From Methylocystis sp. SC2 (GTDB lineage Bacteria > Pseudomonadota > Alphaproteobacteria > Rhizobiales > Beijerinckiaceae), in the NCBI RefSeq assembly GCF_000304315.1, contig NC_018485.1, forward strand, positions 3,628,501 through 3,692,500: a stretch of 64,000 bases of DNA, written 5' to 3'. The translations under genes were made by a program, and so were the position numbers. Shown piece by piece: positions 25,056 to 35,129 of this stretch. The notes under the pieces were generated by a model. The model was not told where the DNA came from and ran no database searches. It saw only the letters and a list, made by a program, of their open reading frames with translations. Positions within the stretch are counted from its first letter, which is position 1. Each line of letters opens with the position of its first letter.

Positions 25056-26981
25056 ATGTATCTCACTCTTGCGGCGATCCGCTTCCTTCTGAGCTTGCCC
25101 TCGGCCCTCGCGGTCGGGCTGCTGCTCCTGCCGCGTCTCATCGGCGAGGACGGCGGGCGTTTCAAGCGCGCCGTCGCGGCGCTGGCGCTGGCGCGCGCCG
25201 TTTTTGGCTTCGCGCTGCTATATGTCACCGCGCGGGCGATCTTTCCCGCCGATCGACCGATCGAATTCGACACGCTGTGGGAGTTCACCGTCAACACGAG
25301 CGTCGGAAACGCCTGGATCGGGACGCAACTGATCGCTTTCCTCTTCGCCGCTCTCGCGGCGGCGCGCCTCTTCGTCGCTTCGGAAGCGCTCGATCGGGTG
25401 ACGCTGTGGATCGGCGTCGCCCTCATCGCCGCCGTTTCCGTGACCGGCCACGCCATCGACGACGGCTTGCCGCGGTGGACGCAGGCGAGTTTCCTCCTCC
25501 ACACAGCTGCGGGCCTGACCTGGCTTGGCGGCTTGCTTGGCCTCGTCTGGTGGATGTTCACGGCGCGCGGCAAACCGCCGGAAGTGGCGGCGCGGCTTGC
25601 CGAACGCTGGTCGTTCGTCGCAAAGGTCGCTATGGCGATCGTCGCCGTTACGGGATTTGCGATCGCCTGGGAGAACGTTGGAAGCATCCCGAACATGCTG
25701 GCGACGCCCTATGGCCGGCTGCTCACGCTGAAGCTCGTCCTTCTGTGCGCCGTCCTGCTCGCGGCGCTGGCGCTCGCGCGCTACATCACGCGCCGGCCCG
25801 AAGGCGAATTCAACGTCGGCTGGTACAGCAAGGTCGGCGCGGGCGAGTCGGTCTTTGCGCTGGCCCTGCTGTCGATCGCCGGCTACATCGCGGTCATCAC
25901 GCCGGCCTCGCATGAAACCATTCTCTATTGGCCGTTGCCGTTTCGCCTGTCCTACATCGCGACATGGGGACAGAACCCAGCGATGTTCAGCCCGATCTGG
26001 TGGTGGGGGATCGCCGCCGTCGCGCTCGCAATCATAGCGGCGCTGATCTGGTGGACGCCGTCGACTCGCCAGTATCGTCTCTATGCGACGCCAGCCATTT
26101 CCGCCGCGGCGGCGATTTCGCTCGCCGTGTCATTTGCGACGGAAGCCTATACGGACACATACGACGATCCAACGCAGGACTACACTGCGGAATCGGTTTC
26201 GCGCGGGCTGACGCATTTTCAGGAGAACTGCGTCGGTTGCCACGGCGGGCAGGGCGAAGGCAATGGTCCCCTCGCCAAGGACCTCAAGAATCAGCAGGGA
26301 CTCCCGGTTCAGCCCGCTGATCTGACGGCTCCGCATGTCGGCACTCATACGATTGGCGACATTTTCCACTGGCTGACTCATGGCGGACAAAGCGGCGTCA
26401 TGCCCGCCTTCGCCGAGCAGCTCGACGTCGACGACCGCTGGGACGTCATCAACTTCCTGCTGATGATGTCCTACTCAAACCGCGCGCGCTTCATGAGCGC
26501 TCAGCCCATGATTCAGTGGCTGATCGCGCCCGATTTCGCCCTGATCGATCCAGAGGAGAATGCAACGTCTCTCTTTAAGCTGCGTGGCGTTCCAACGCTG
26601 ATCTCCTTTGCGCGCTGCGCGTCGCCAAACGGCGATCCGACGGCCCGCGCGACAAGCGTGAAGATCGCGCATGACGCCGCCAAGGCCGCCGGCGTGAACC
26701 AGGTGACGATCTATGACGCGGCCTGCCCGCAGGAGGCGAAAGGTCGAGAGGCTGTTCATCCCAAGGCGGTGGAGACCGCCTATTCGGTGATTAATCGCTA
26801 CCCCAATGAAACGCCCTCCGAGGAGATCGAAGAGGCGCATTTCCTCGTGGATCGTTCCGGCTACATTCGGGCGCGTTTCCGCAGCTTCGCGCCCGACGAC
26901 GGGAATGCGCAGAGACTATCTGGACTCGCCGCCGAATTCGCGCGTGAACCCTTGATCGAGATCAGCCTGCATTCGCATTAG
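25056..26981 (+). CDS. copD: CopD-like membrane protein fused to cytochrome c and thioredoxin-like domains
   Basis: A 641-residue protein with three parts. Residues 1 to about 365 form a CopD-type membrane domain with some nine helices and conserved VTGHAIDDG and LHTAAGLTWLGGL segments, expected to take copper from CopC into the cell or membrane. Residues about 378-470 form a cytochrome c domain with one haem site, NCVGCHGGQGEGNGPLAKDL (Cys near 392), and a Met in GVMPAFAEQL. Residues about 485-641 resemble a thioredoxin-like fold (APDFALIDPEENATSLFKLR start, then AHFLVDRSGYIRARF) but without a CxxC pair. Plain CopD proteins are about 300 residues. Between copC and a PCu(A)C gene. Confidence 0.85.
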   Translation: MYLTLAAIRFLLSLPSALAVGLLLLPRLIGEDGGRFKRAVAALALARAVFGFALLYVTARAIFPADRPIEFDTLWEFTVNTSVGNAWIGTQLIAFLFAALAAARLFVASEALDRVTLWIGVALIAAVSVTGHAIDDGLPRWTQASFLLHTAAGLTWLGGLLGLVWWMFTARGKPPEVAARLAERWSFVAKVAMAIVAVTGFAIAWENVGSIPNMLATPYGRLLTLKLVLLCAVLLAALALARYITRRPEGEFNVGWYSKVGAGESVFALALLSIAGYIAVITPASHETILYWPLPFRLSYIATWGQNPAMFSPIWWWGIAAVALAIIAALIWWTPSTRQYRLYATPAISAAAAISLAVSFATEAYTDTYDDPTQDYTAESVSRGLTHFQENCVGCHGGQGEGNGPLAKDLKNQQGLPVQPADLTAPHVGTHTIGDIFHWLTHGGQSGVMPAFAEQLDVDDRWDVINFLLMMSYSNRARFMSAQPMIQWLIAPDFALIDPEENATSLFKLRGVPTLISFARCASPNGDPTARATSVKIAHDAAKAAGVNQVTIYDAACPQEAKGREAVHPKAVETAYSVINRYPNETPSEEIEEAHFLVDRSGYIRARFRSFAPDDGNAQRLSGLAAEFAREPLIEISLHSH

Positions 26982-27095
26982 CGCGCCATATTGTCGCAAG
27001 CGCAAACGAGGCGCGAGCCTATCGGAGCGGCGCGTCCTTCGTCATGATGCCCGCAGGCCGGCGAGAGCAAGGTCCGGCGCAATGGGAGAAGCGAG

Positions 27096-27674
27096 ATGCT
27101 GAAGCGGCGTGAATTTTTGCTGACTGGCGGGACTCTGCTCACCGGGACGGCGCTCGGGCTCTTCGCCGGGCGCGGTTCCGCGGCGGCGCATGAATACGAC
27201 GTCGGCAATCTGAAAGTGGAGCATCCTTGGCTTCGCGCCCCCGTCGACGGCGACAACAAGGCGCAGTTCTATGCAATGCTGCACAATAATGGCGCGACGC
27301 CTGACAAGCTCATCGCCGTCAAGTCGGAAAAATTCGGGAAGGCCGAGATCCACGGCGATCCCAAGAAGCTCGACCTCATCACGCCTGTCGTCCTGCCGCC
27401 CAAGTCGAAAGTCACGCTCGCGCCTGGCGGCGTCTATGTGACGCTTTTGGACATCAAGAAGCATCTTGAGGTGGGCTGGGGCCTGGAGATGACGCTCGTC
27501 TTCGAAAAGGCCGGCGAAGTGGTCATTGACGCGGCGATCGATGCGCCGGACGCGGCCCATGCCCATGACGCCGAAGCGATGGAGCGCTGGCAAAAGGCGC
27601 ATGGCCAGGACTCCGCCGGGCCCAAGGAGGGCGGCGACGCGCATCACGAGCACCATCACATGGAAAAGAAGTGA
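27096..27674 (+). CDS. PCu(A)C-domain copper chaperone with His-rich tail
   Basis: A 192-residue protein with a Tat-like signal (KRREFLLTGG, residues 3-12) and a PCu(A)C/DUF461 domain (about 35-150). The usual copper motif (His, Met, then His-x-Met in GGYHLML) is not kept: that place reads GGVYVTLL, and only the His of AEIHGDP remains. Cleavage after Ala-Ala-Ala would expose His as first mature residue (HEYDVG), which fits methanotroph PCu(A)C proteins described as binding copper with a histidine brace. The tail is rich in His (HHEHHHMEKK). GGGAGAAG precedes the ATG. Last gene of the copper block; a dispersed repeat follows 10 bases after the stop. Confidence 0.85.
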   Translation: MLKRREFLLTGGTLLTGTALGLFAGRGSAAAHEYDVGNLKVEHPWLRAPVDGDNKAQFYAMLHNNGATPDKLIAVKSEKFGKAEIHGDPKKLDLITPVVLPPKSKVTLAPGGVYVTLLDIKKHLEVGWGLEMTLVFEKAGEVVIDAAIDAPDAAHAHDAEAMERWQKAHGQDSAGPKEGGDAHHEHHHMEKK

Positions 27675-27683
27675 TCGCGGGCT

Positions 27684-27797
27684 AGAGCGCTTCCCGATCA
27701 CATGGAATCATGTGATCGATAAGGAATCGCTCAAAAGCAAAATGTTGGAGCAGGTTCTCATCGAAAAAGTCTATCAACTTTTTCGGAACCTGCTCTA
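27684..27797 (+). repeat. dispersed two-hairpin repeat, copy 2
   Basis: The best-preserved copy. The first hairpin is a perfect 10-bp stem CGATCACATG/CATGTGATCG with a 4-base loop. The second has outer arms GAGCAGGTTC/GAACCTGCTC and an inner CGAAAAAGT/ACTTTTTCG stem. It begins 10 bases after the PCu(A)C stop in the same orientation, as the copy at 61786 does after hsp20. No U-run follows. Confidence 0.9.
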
Positions 27798-27827
27798 AGA
27801 TGGTCTTGTCGGCGTTGACGCAATCAA

Positions 27828-27855
27828 AAACCGGCCGCTTGAAAAGCAGCCGGTT
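27828..27855 (-). terminator. terminator of the 77-residue membrane protein gene
   Basis: Arms AAACCGGC (27828-27835) and GCCGGTTT (27848-27855) with an inner GCTT/AAGC pair. On the minus strand the hairpin is followed by TTTTTGATTG. Confidence 0.75.
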
Positions 27856-27926
27856 TGGAACCCGTCAAAAAGATTGCGCGCGTCAGAAGACGCGCGCCTT
27901 GCTTGCCGCTTGCAAATTTGCGGAGA

Positions 27927-28160
27927 TTAGCGGTCGATCGTAACCAGTCGCCCGGCGAAAACGCCGCCGTCGGTCGCAACAGGCGTGGCCTTCTGCGCGG
28001 GCGAGCCGATCGGGAGGGCGAAGCCGAGAACGAATGCAGCCATCGCCATGGCGGCGACCAGCAGCAGTGAAACGCGAAACTGGCGACGCGCCGAATCCCG
28101 GTCGAAGCTGCGCGTGAAGGCGGGCTCCATCTGATCTTCAAATTTGTCAACGAGCGACAT
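27927..28160 (-). CDS. 77-residue single-pass membrane protein
   Basis: ATG at 28160 opens MSLVDKFEDQMEPAFTRSFD, an amphipathic, charged N-terminus, then one membrane helix (about residues 29-50, SLLLVAAMAMAAFVLGFALP) and a short polar tail of about 25 residues. AGGG lies before the start, and a proper terminator follows at 27828. An upstream extension to 28286 is possible but has no start signal. No family recognised. Confidence 0.6.
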   Translation of the reverse strand: MSLVDKFEDQMEPAFTRSFDRDSARRQFRVSLLLVAAMAMAAFVLGFALPIGSPAQKATPVATDGGVFAGRLVTIDR

Positions 28161-29827
<1,667 letters not shown>

Positions 29828-30010
29828 TCCCACAATGCATTGCGCATTGCGCCCGCCGCTCTAAACTGACGCCCAGCGCGTCAGGCGGCGGGCCGTGGGC
29901 GAGTGGCTTCGCCAGGAGAGCGACGTCTCTCGGCCCGGAGAGCGCGGAACTCAATTGCGAGCCCGTGGGTCTTCGGCCGACGGACTCACGCTCTTGCGGA
30001 GACCTGCACC

Positions 30011-30559
30011 ATGACGATTTTCGCTCTCCTTCTGCTTGCTCTCGTCAGCGCGCTGATCGCCTACATCTCCTTTCTGCCCGATAAATTCCGCATCGCCCGC
30101 TCGATCGTGATCGACGCGCCGCCGGAGGTGGTTTTTCGCCACATCAACGACTTTCACAATTGGGGCGACTGGTCGCCCTGGGCCAAGCTCGACCCCAATA
30201 TGAAGGAAGAATATGAAGGGACGCCGCAGGGCTATGGCGCGATCTATTCATGGTCCGGCGACAAGCAGGTCGGCGTCGGTCAGATGGAAATCGTCGAGAG
30301 CCGCCAGGGCGAGCGCGTCGGCATCAAGCTCGAATTCAAGAAACCGTTCAAAGCCAAGCACGACGTGCAGTTCAATCTCAAGCCCTTGGGCGAGAACGCC
30401 ACGGAAGTCACCTGGGCGATGTCCGGCCACCACGAATTCGTGGGCAAGGCGATGCATAAATTCTTGAACATCGACAAGAAGGTCGGGGCGCAATTCGATC
30501 GCGGCCTCGCGGACCTTAAGCGAGTCGTCGAGTCGCAGCCGAAAATCGCCGCTGATTGA
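30011..30559 (+). CDS. SRPBCC/START-like protein with N-terminal membrane anchor
   Basis: A 182-residue protein with one hydrophobic N-terminal helix (about residues 3-20) followed by a polyketide-cyclase/SRPBCC-type domain: ARSIVIDAPPEVVFRHIND, then FHNWGDWSPWAKLDP near 55-70 and a long C-terminal helix. Such domains bind hydrophobic ligands in a deep cavity. ATG 30011; GGAGACC lies upstream. It is followed 41 bases later by a membrane protein gene, possibly in one unit. Ligand unknown. Confidence 0.8.
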   Translation: MTIFALLLLALVSALIAYISFLPDKFRIARSIVIDAPPEVVFRHINDFHNWGDWSPWAKLDPNMKEEYEGTPQGYGAIYSWSGDKQVGVGQMEIVESRQGERVGIKLEFKKPFKAKHDVQFNLKPLGENATEVTWAMSGHHEFVGKAMHKFLNIDKKVGAQFDRGLADLKRVVESQPKIAAD

Positions 30560-30600
30560 CGGCGCCGAGCGGCCTATAGGCGCCGTGAAAGAAGCCGCTG

Positions 30601-31086
30601 ATGCTTTTTGGCTTGCAGATCGCCGCGATCACCAGCGTCGCGCTATGCGTGATTCCAGCGGGCGCGCATTTTTTCGAGCGCGCCAACAAGATGGCGCTAT
30701 CGCCGGCCGTATATATGAGCGTTCAGCAGATCTACGCCGGCTGGGCCTATTTCGGCATCGCCGTCGTCCTCGCATTATTGACGACGTTGGCGCATACCAT
30801 CGCCGTTCGCCGCAACCGGATCGCCGCGGTGCTCTCGTTCGCCTCCTTCGTAACGCTCACCGGAACGCAGGCGATCTTCTGGACATGGACCTATCCCATG
30901 AACGTCGCGACGCAGAATTGGACCAAGATGCCGCCGGCGTTCGAGGCGGCGCGACGTCAATGGGAAGATTCGCATGCCGTGGCGGCCGTGCTCGCCTTCG
31001 CGGCGCTCTTGCTGCTTGCCGCCTCGGCGCTTATCCACAACGCAAAAAATGCGCGGCGCGCGAATGAGGCGCACCGCGCGAAATGA
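30601..31086 (+). CDS. four-helix membrane protein (DUF1772-like)
   Basis: A 161-residue protein with four hydrophobic helices and a WTWTYPMNVATQNWT segment between helices 3 and 4, reminiscent of DUF1772/anthrone-oxygenase-like proteins, in which an Asn-x-Trp element follows the third helix. No strong ribosome site is visible. It ends 7 bases from the sodB stop (convergent). Function unknown. Confidence 0.65.
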   Translation: MLFGLQIAAITSVALCVIPAGAHFFERANKMALSPAVYMSVQQIYAGWAYFGIAVVLALLTTLAHTIAVRRNRIAAVLSFASFVTLTGTQAIFWTWTYPMNVATQNWTKMPPAFEAARRQWEDSHAVAAVLAFAALLLLAASALIHNAKNARRANEAHRAK

Positions 31087-31093
31087 CGTGACG

Positions 31094-31687
31094 CTACGCC
31101 GCGTCGAACATTTCCTCGACATGTTCCCAATTGACGAGATGGTCGAGAAACGCCTTCAGATAGTCGGCGCGGCGATTGCGATAGTCGATGTAATAGGAGT
31201 GCTCCCAGACGTCGGCGACGAGGATCGGCGCGGCGCCATGAACGAGCGGATTTTCCGCGTTCGGCGTCTTGCGCACGGCGAGCTTTCCATCCTTCGCTTC
31301 GAGCCACACCCAGCCCGAGCCGAATTGGCCGAGGCCTTCCTTCTGAAATTCTTCGCGGAATTTATCGACCGAGCCGAAGGACTCGATGATCGCCTTCTCG
31401 ACCTTGCCGGGAATGGCGCCGCCGCCGTTCGGCTTCATCCACTTCCAATAGTGGTGATGGTTGAAATGCTGGGCGACGTTGTTGAAGATCGGCGTGTTGC
31501 GATTGTAGGCGGTGACGATCACTTCCTCAATCGGCTTGCCTTCGTATTCGGTGCCTTTGACCAGATTATTGGCGTTCGTGACATAGGTCGCGTGATGCTT
31601 GTCGTGGTGATATTCGAAGGACTCGCGGGAAAGATAAGGCTGCAGAGCGTCGTAGGGATAAGGCAGATCTTCCAGGGTGAAGGACAT
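31094..31687 (-). CDS. sodB: iron superoxide dismutase
   Basis: SodB dismutates superoxide to peroxide and oxygen in the cytosol. The 197-residue protein has the metal ligands His27, a His in the NHHHYW region near 77, Asp159 and His163 (DVWEHSYYIDYRNRR). The AQHFNHHHYW context places Gln in the position typical of the Fe type rather than the Mn type, although Fe/Mn discrimination from sequence is not absolute. The start gives MSFTLEDLPYPYDALQPY, standard for the family. The second pmoD lies upstream on the same strand, separated by its own terminator. Confidence 0.95.
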   Translation of the reverse strand: MSFTLEDLPYPYDALQPYLSRESFEYHHDKHHATYVTNANNLVKGTEYEGKPIEEVIVTAYNRNTPIFNNVAQHFNHHHYWKWMKPNGGGAIPGKVEKAIIESFGSVDKFREEFQKEGLGQFGSGWVWLEAKDGKLAVRKTPNAENPLVHGAAPILVADVWEHSYYIDYRNRRADYLKAFLDHLVNWEHVEEMFDAA

Positions 31688-31823
31688 AATTCTCTCCTGA
31701 ATACGTTAGACGAGCGTAGCCTGTCAGCCTCAGCTGCACGCGCTTAACTAAACCCGCGCGCCTCGTGCGGCAATATCGCGAGATCCCGAACGGCGCAGCT
31801 ATGTTCGCTTTGTAGCGACAAAA

Positions 31824-31853
31824 AGCATGGCCCGTCGGCGACCGAGCCATGCT
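31824..31853 (-). terminator. terminator of the second pmoD gene
   Basis: Arms AGCATGGC (31824-31831) and GCCATGCT (31846-31853) with an inner TCGG/CCGA stem. Read on the minus strand it is followed by TTTTTGTCGC. It lies 20 bases beyond the stop at 31874. Confidence 0.85.
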
Positions 31854-31873
31854 GCAATCTTCGGGCCGCTTGC

Positions 31874-32485
31874 TTAGGCGATTGCGTCGCCCGCTTGCGT
31901 CTTCTTCTTTGCGCCTGCGCGCAGCATCCACCACATCAGGCCGACAAGCGAGAAGAAGCCGACGGCGTAGAGGATATATTCGATCAGTCCCCAGAAGGTG
32001 TAGAGCCCCACCGAGAAGGGAAAGCGCGAGACCCATTCATTGCCAAGATCGTCGCGCACCGTGACGATTCCGACATAACGACCGGCATCCTTGAAGTCGT
32101 GCTCGAAGGTCATGGTGCCGTTGCGATAGACCTTCGGCTCGATAAAGGCGACGGTGACCGCATCGAGGTTGGCCTTTTCCTTCTCATCGCCGACATCCTT
32201 AACGATGCGGACGCCGATCGCCATGTCGCGCAGATCAGGCGAAACCGCGGTGAGCGCAATGACGGTCGGCCCGGTCTTGGCGATGTCCTCGCAAAACTCC
32301 GCTTCTTCTCCCGAGCGCTGATAGCCGATGAAGTGCATTGTGTTCGGACCGATCCGCAGCACGCACTCGTCTTGCTCGAGCATCACGCCGCCATGCGCGA
32401 AAGCGGCTGATGGCGCGACGAAAAAAGCCGCGGCGGCAACCACCGCGCCGGCCATCAGCCCGCGCACGCCAGTTACACTTGTCAT
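31874..32485 (-). CDS. pmoD2: PmoD-family copper protein, second copy
   Basis: A 203-residue paralogue of the protein at 23830 with the same plan: signal peptide, beta domain, one C-terminal membrane helix, Lys-rich end. Cys41, His51 and Cys65 sit at exactly the same positions as in the first copy, while the Met cluster around Cys41 is largely absent (Met35 and Met50 remain). Cleavage after Ala-Phe-Ala would give a mature N-terminal His (HGGVM). AGGGAGAAG precedes the ATG. It lies far from pmoCAB, next to sodB, behind its own terminator. The symbol is mine to mark the paralogue. Confidence 0.8.
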   Translation of the reverse strand: MTSVTGVRGLMAGAVVAAAAFFVAPSAAFAHGGVMLEQDECVLRIGPNTMHFIGYQRSGEEAEFCEDIAKTGPTVIALTAVSPDLRDMAIGVRIVKDVGDEKEKANLDAVTVAFIEPKVYRNGTMTFEHDFKDAGRYVGIVTVRDDLGNEWVSRFPFSVGLYTFWGLIEYILYAVGFFSLVGLMWWMLRAGAKKKTQAGDAIA

Positions 32486-32874
32486 CTACGCTTCTCCCTC
32501 GATTGCCGACGTTCATTCGGCCGGTTTTCGGCGCGCGCTTCCGTCGCACGCGCGCGTCGACGCTGTGACGATGACGTTTGTATTGATTGAGGGAATTACG
32601 ATGTGACAGCATGCCGCATCTTTATATACTGCTATATTATTGAAAATAAACGATAAAAATAATTCCGTGGCGGGCGTGGCAGATAACTCCAACCACTACA
32701 TATTGATGTTATATGTAGCAACATACATATATCTTGTTAGAATTTTCCGGCGGCGCGGCGCGCGCGTTAAAGTATTCGCGCATCTATTCGCGGGCCTCGT
32801 CGGGGATTTGCGTTCTATGGCGGTCGGCGCGGCCTGTGATAGGTTCCGGCCCGGACAATCACCGAAGGATGGCG
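32486..32874. promoter_or_regulatory. AT-rich intergenic region with inverted repeat
   Basis: 389 bases between the divergent second pmoD and a membrane-protein gene. The stretch 32600-32750 is strikingly AT-rich for this genome, and contains CTACATA/TATGTAG arms at 32696-32702 and 32712-32718. Likely holds promoters for both genes. No gene seen. Confidence 0.5.
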
Positions 32875-33327
32875 ATGAGACGATACGGCCTGGGCGTCAT
32901 TTTTCTCGGGCTCGCGCTTGCGCTCTGCGGCGCCTATGGCATGTGGTCCGGCTGGGATTACATTCAGCTCGAGCGTGGTTGGAGCCTGTTCATCGGCGGC
33001 GCCACGGCGGTCTCTGGCGGCGTGGTGACGATGGCGCTTGGTCGCGCGATCGGCGTTTTGGGCCGCATCGCCGACAAGGTTCCGGCGATGCAGGCGAGCG
33101 CGACCGCGGATCTGGTTGAAGACGCGCCGGCGCCGCAACAGCAGCAGCAGCCTGTCGCCGCCACGCCGCCGCCGAAGCCGCCGGTTGAGGTCGACCGCTA
33201 TATGACCGCCGGATCGGTATATGTGATGTTTTCCGACGGTTCAGTCGAAGTGCAGACCAACGGACTCGCGCGGCGCTATTCTTCGCTTGCGGCTTTACGC
33301 GCCGACACGGGCGTCGGCGGCGGGTGA
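32875..33327 (+). CDS. two-helix membrane protein with Pro/Gln linker
   Basis: A 150-residue protein: two membrane helices (about residues 5-24 and 35-55), an amphipathic segment, a low-complexity Gln/Pro linker (PAPQQQQQPVA and PPPKPP), and a C-terminal beta-rich piece (SVYVMFSDGSVEVQTNGLAR). ATG 32875 is preferred over ATG 32869 because GAAGG lies 7 bases before it. No family recognised. It ends 7 bases before the convergent CBS-domain gene. Confidence 0.65.
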   Translation: MRRYGLGVIFLGLALALCGAYGMWSGWDYIQLERGWSLFIGGATAVSGGVVTMALGRAIGVLGRIADKVPAMQASATADLVEDAPAPQQQQQPVAATPPPKPPVEVDRYMTAGSVYVMFSDGSVEVQTNGLARRYSSLAALRADTGVGGG

Positions 33328-33334
33328 CGCCCAC

Positions 33335-34276
33335 TCAATTGCGCGCCGCGCGCCACATCAGGAACAGCGCCGCGTCGCCCGGCAGGCCGTCGGGAAAATC
33401 GATGATTTGCGCCGCGATACGAAAGCCGCGCGGGTGCAGTTCATTGCGCCAGCGATGAAAGACGTCGGCTGGCTCGCCGCGCAGAGTGGCCGGCCAATTG
33501 GGGTCTGGCGCATTGATCGCGCGGCCGCCGTCGGCGCAAAGCTGCGACGGAAATCTGATGAGCAGATGTTCGGTGAGGCCGCTCGCCGCGCTGCGTCGCG
33601 CCTGCTCGATCATTTCGCGCCATTGCGGGTCCGTCAGCCGCTGGCTGGCGAGATCACGAATGCGCTGCTCACGCAGCTCGGCGGCCATCCGTCGCCGCTC
33701 GACGCGTTCGAGGTCGAGCTGACGCTCATGCGCCGCGACGAGTTCACGAAATTCCTGCGCCGTCGCGACGGCGCAGCGATCGCCTGTTTGCTGCGGAAGG
33801 GAGATCAGCGGACGACGCCGATGCGCCTCCAAAGCCATGGCGGTAAAGCCTCCCGCCATCGCTTCCATGACTTCCTTTCGCAGCACGAGTCCGATGATCT
33901 TGTGCCCTTCAACGACGGGAATGCGTTTGAGGCTGTGGCTCTCCATAATTCGCGCGATGTCGGGAACTTTGGCGACGTCGGAAATTGAAATCGCCGGCGA
34001 CGTCATCACTTCGCGCAACGCGCGACCATTTGCGTGAAATGCCGGTTTAGGCCTGTTGCGCAGCAGAAATTCCGGAATGGCGCCAAGGTCGGGCAGGGGG
34101 TGCGGGCCCGCCTGTTCGAGATTGCTGCGCGTCACGATTCCGATGGGCGCCAGCTCCTCATCGACGACCGGCACGGCGCCCAGCCCGCATTCAGCGAGAA
34201 GCTTCGCGACGTAATCGAGATCCGCGTCCGCCGTCACATAAGGAAAGTCGCTGTTCATCAGATCGCGCGCGATCAT
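33335..34276 (-). CDS. CBS-domain protein
   Basis: A 313-residue protein beginning with a tandem CBS pair (residues 1-145): ARDLMNSDFPYVTADADLDY and LREVMTSPAISISD mark the two repeats, and each repeat ends in a IPVVEGHKIIGLV-like strand. Such pairs sense adenine nucleotides. The remaining 165 residues contain an Arg/Glu-rich coiled coil (about 175-215) and a tail that does not resemble a known enzyme. It lies 31 bases after xth on the same strand and may be co-transcribed with it. Confidence 0.75.
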   Translation of the reverse strand: MIARDLMNSDFPYVTADADLDYVAKLLAECGLGAVPVVDEELAPIGIVTRSNLEQAGPHPLPDLGAIPEFLLRNRPKPAFHANGRALREVMTSPAISISDVAKVPDIARIMESHSLKRIPVVEGHKIIGLVLRKEVMEAMAGGFTAMALEAHRRRPLISLPQQTGDRCAVATAQEFRELVAAHERQLDLERVERRRMAAELREQRIRDLASQRLTDPQWREMIEQARRSAASGLTEHLLIRFPSQLCADGGRAINAPDPNWPATLRGEPADVFHRWRNELHPRGFRIAAQIIDFPDGLPGDAALFLMWRAARN

Positions 34277-34307
34277 GCCGCCGTCTCGCCTCTCGATCCC
34301 GTTGCGC

Positions 34308-35123
34308 TCAGTCCGACAGTTCGATCGTCACCGGCACGTGGTCAGACGGTCGGACCCAGCTGCGCGCGTCGCGCAGCACGTCCAGACGTTCCAGCCCGCC
34401 GCCAAGCGCCTCGCTCACCAGAATATGATCGAGCCGGCGTCCCCGGTTCGACGCCGCCCAATCGGCGGCGCGATAGCTCCACCACGTATAAAGCTTTTCG
34501 TCCGCGGGGACGAAATGGCGCATGGCGTCGATCCAAGCGCCCGCCTGTAGCACCGCGGTCAGCTTCTCGACCTCGACTGGGGTATGGCTCACCACTTTCA
34601 ATAACGCCTTGTGGCTCCAGACGTCATGTTCGAGCGGCGCGACATTTAGGTCTCCGACCAGCACCACGCGGCCGCGCGCGACCCCTTCGGCGACGATCCA
34701 GTCGCGCATTTCATCGAGAAAATCGAGCTTGTGCTGAAACTTCGGATTGATGTCGACGTCGGGCTCGTCGCCGCCGGCCGGCACATAGAAATTATGCAGC
34801 GATATTGGGCCGCTCCGGGCGTCAATTTCCACGCAGATGTGACGCGCGTCGCCCTTTTCGCAGAAATCGCGCTTCTCGACGAAACGTAACGGCCGCTTCG
34901 AAAGGACGGCGACGCCGTGGTAGCCCTTCTGGCCGTTGATCGCGATGTGCTCATAGCCCAGCGAATGGAGATCCTTCATCGGGAATTCGGCGTCCCGACA
35001 TTTCGTCTCCTGCAGACAGAGCACGTCCGGCGCCCGGCTCTTGAGAAAATCGGCGACCAGCGGCAGGCGCAGCCGCACGGAATTGATGTTCCAGGTGGTG
35101 ATCTTCAGGCTTGCTGCTTTCAA
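34308..35123 (-). CDS. xth: exodeoxyribonuclease III
   Basis: XthA-type apurinic/apyrimidinic endonuclease and 3'-5' exonuclease of base excision repair. The 271-residue protein has the EEP-fold motifs KITTWNINSVR, LCLQETKC (metal Glu), NFYVPAGGDEPD, VLVGDLNVAP (Asp/Asn), RLDHILVS and the terminal SDHVPV with catalytic Asp-His. It is adjacent to the YcjF-like gene (6 bases upstream) on the same strand. Confidence 0.95.
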   Translation of the reverse strand: MKAASLKITTWNINSVRLRLPLVADFLKSRAPDVLCLQETKCRDAEFPMKDLHSLGYEHIAINGQKGYHGVAVLSKRPLRFVEKRDFCEKGDARHICVEIDARSGPISLHNFYVPAGGDEPDVDINPKFQHKLDFLDEMRDWIVAEGVARGRVVLVGDLNVAPLEHDVWSHKALLKVVSHTPVEVEKLTAVLQAGAWIDAMRHFVPADEKLYTWWSYRAADWAASNRGRRLDHILVSEALGGGLERLDVLRDARSWVRPSDHVPVTIELSD

Positions 35124-35129
35124 TGCGGA

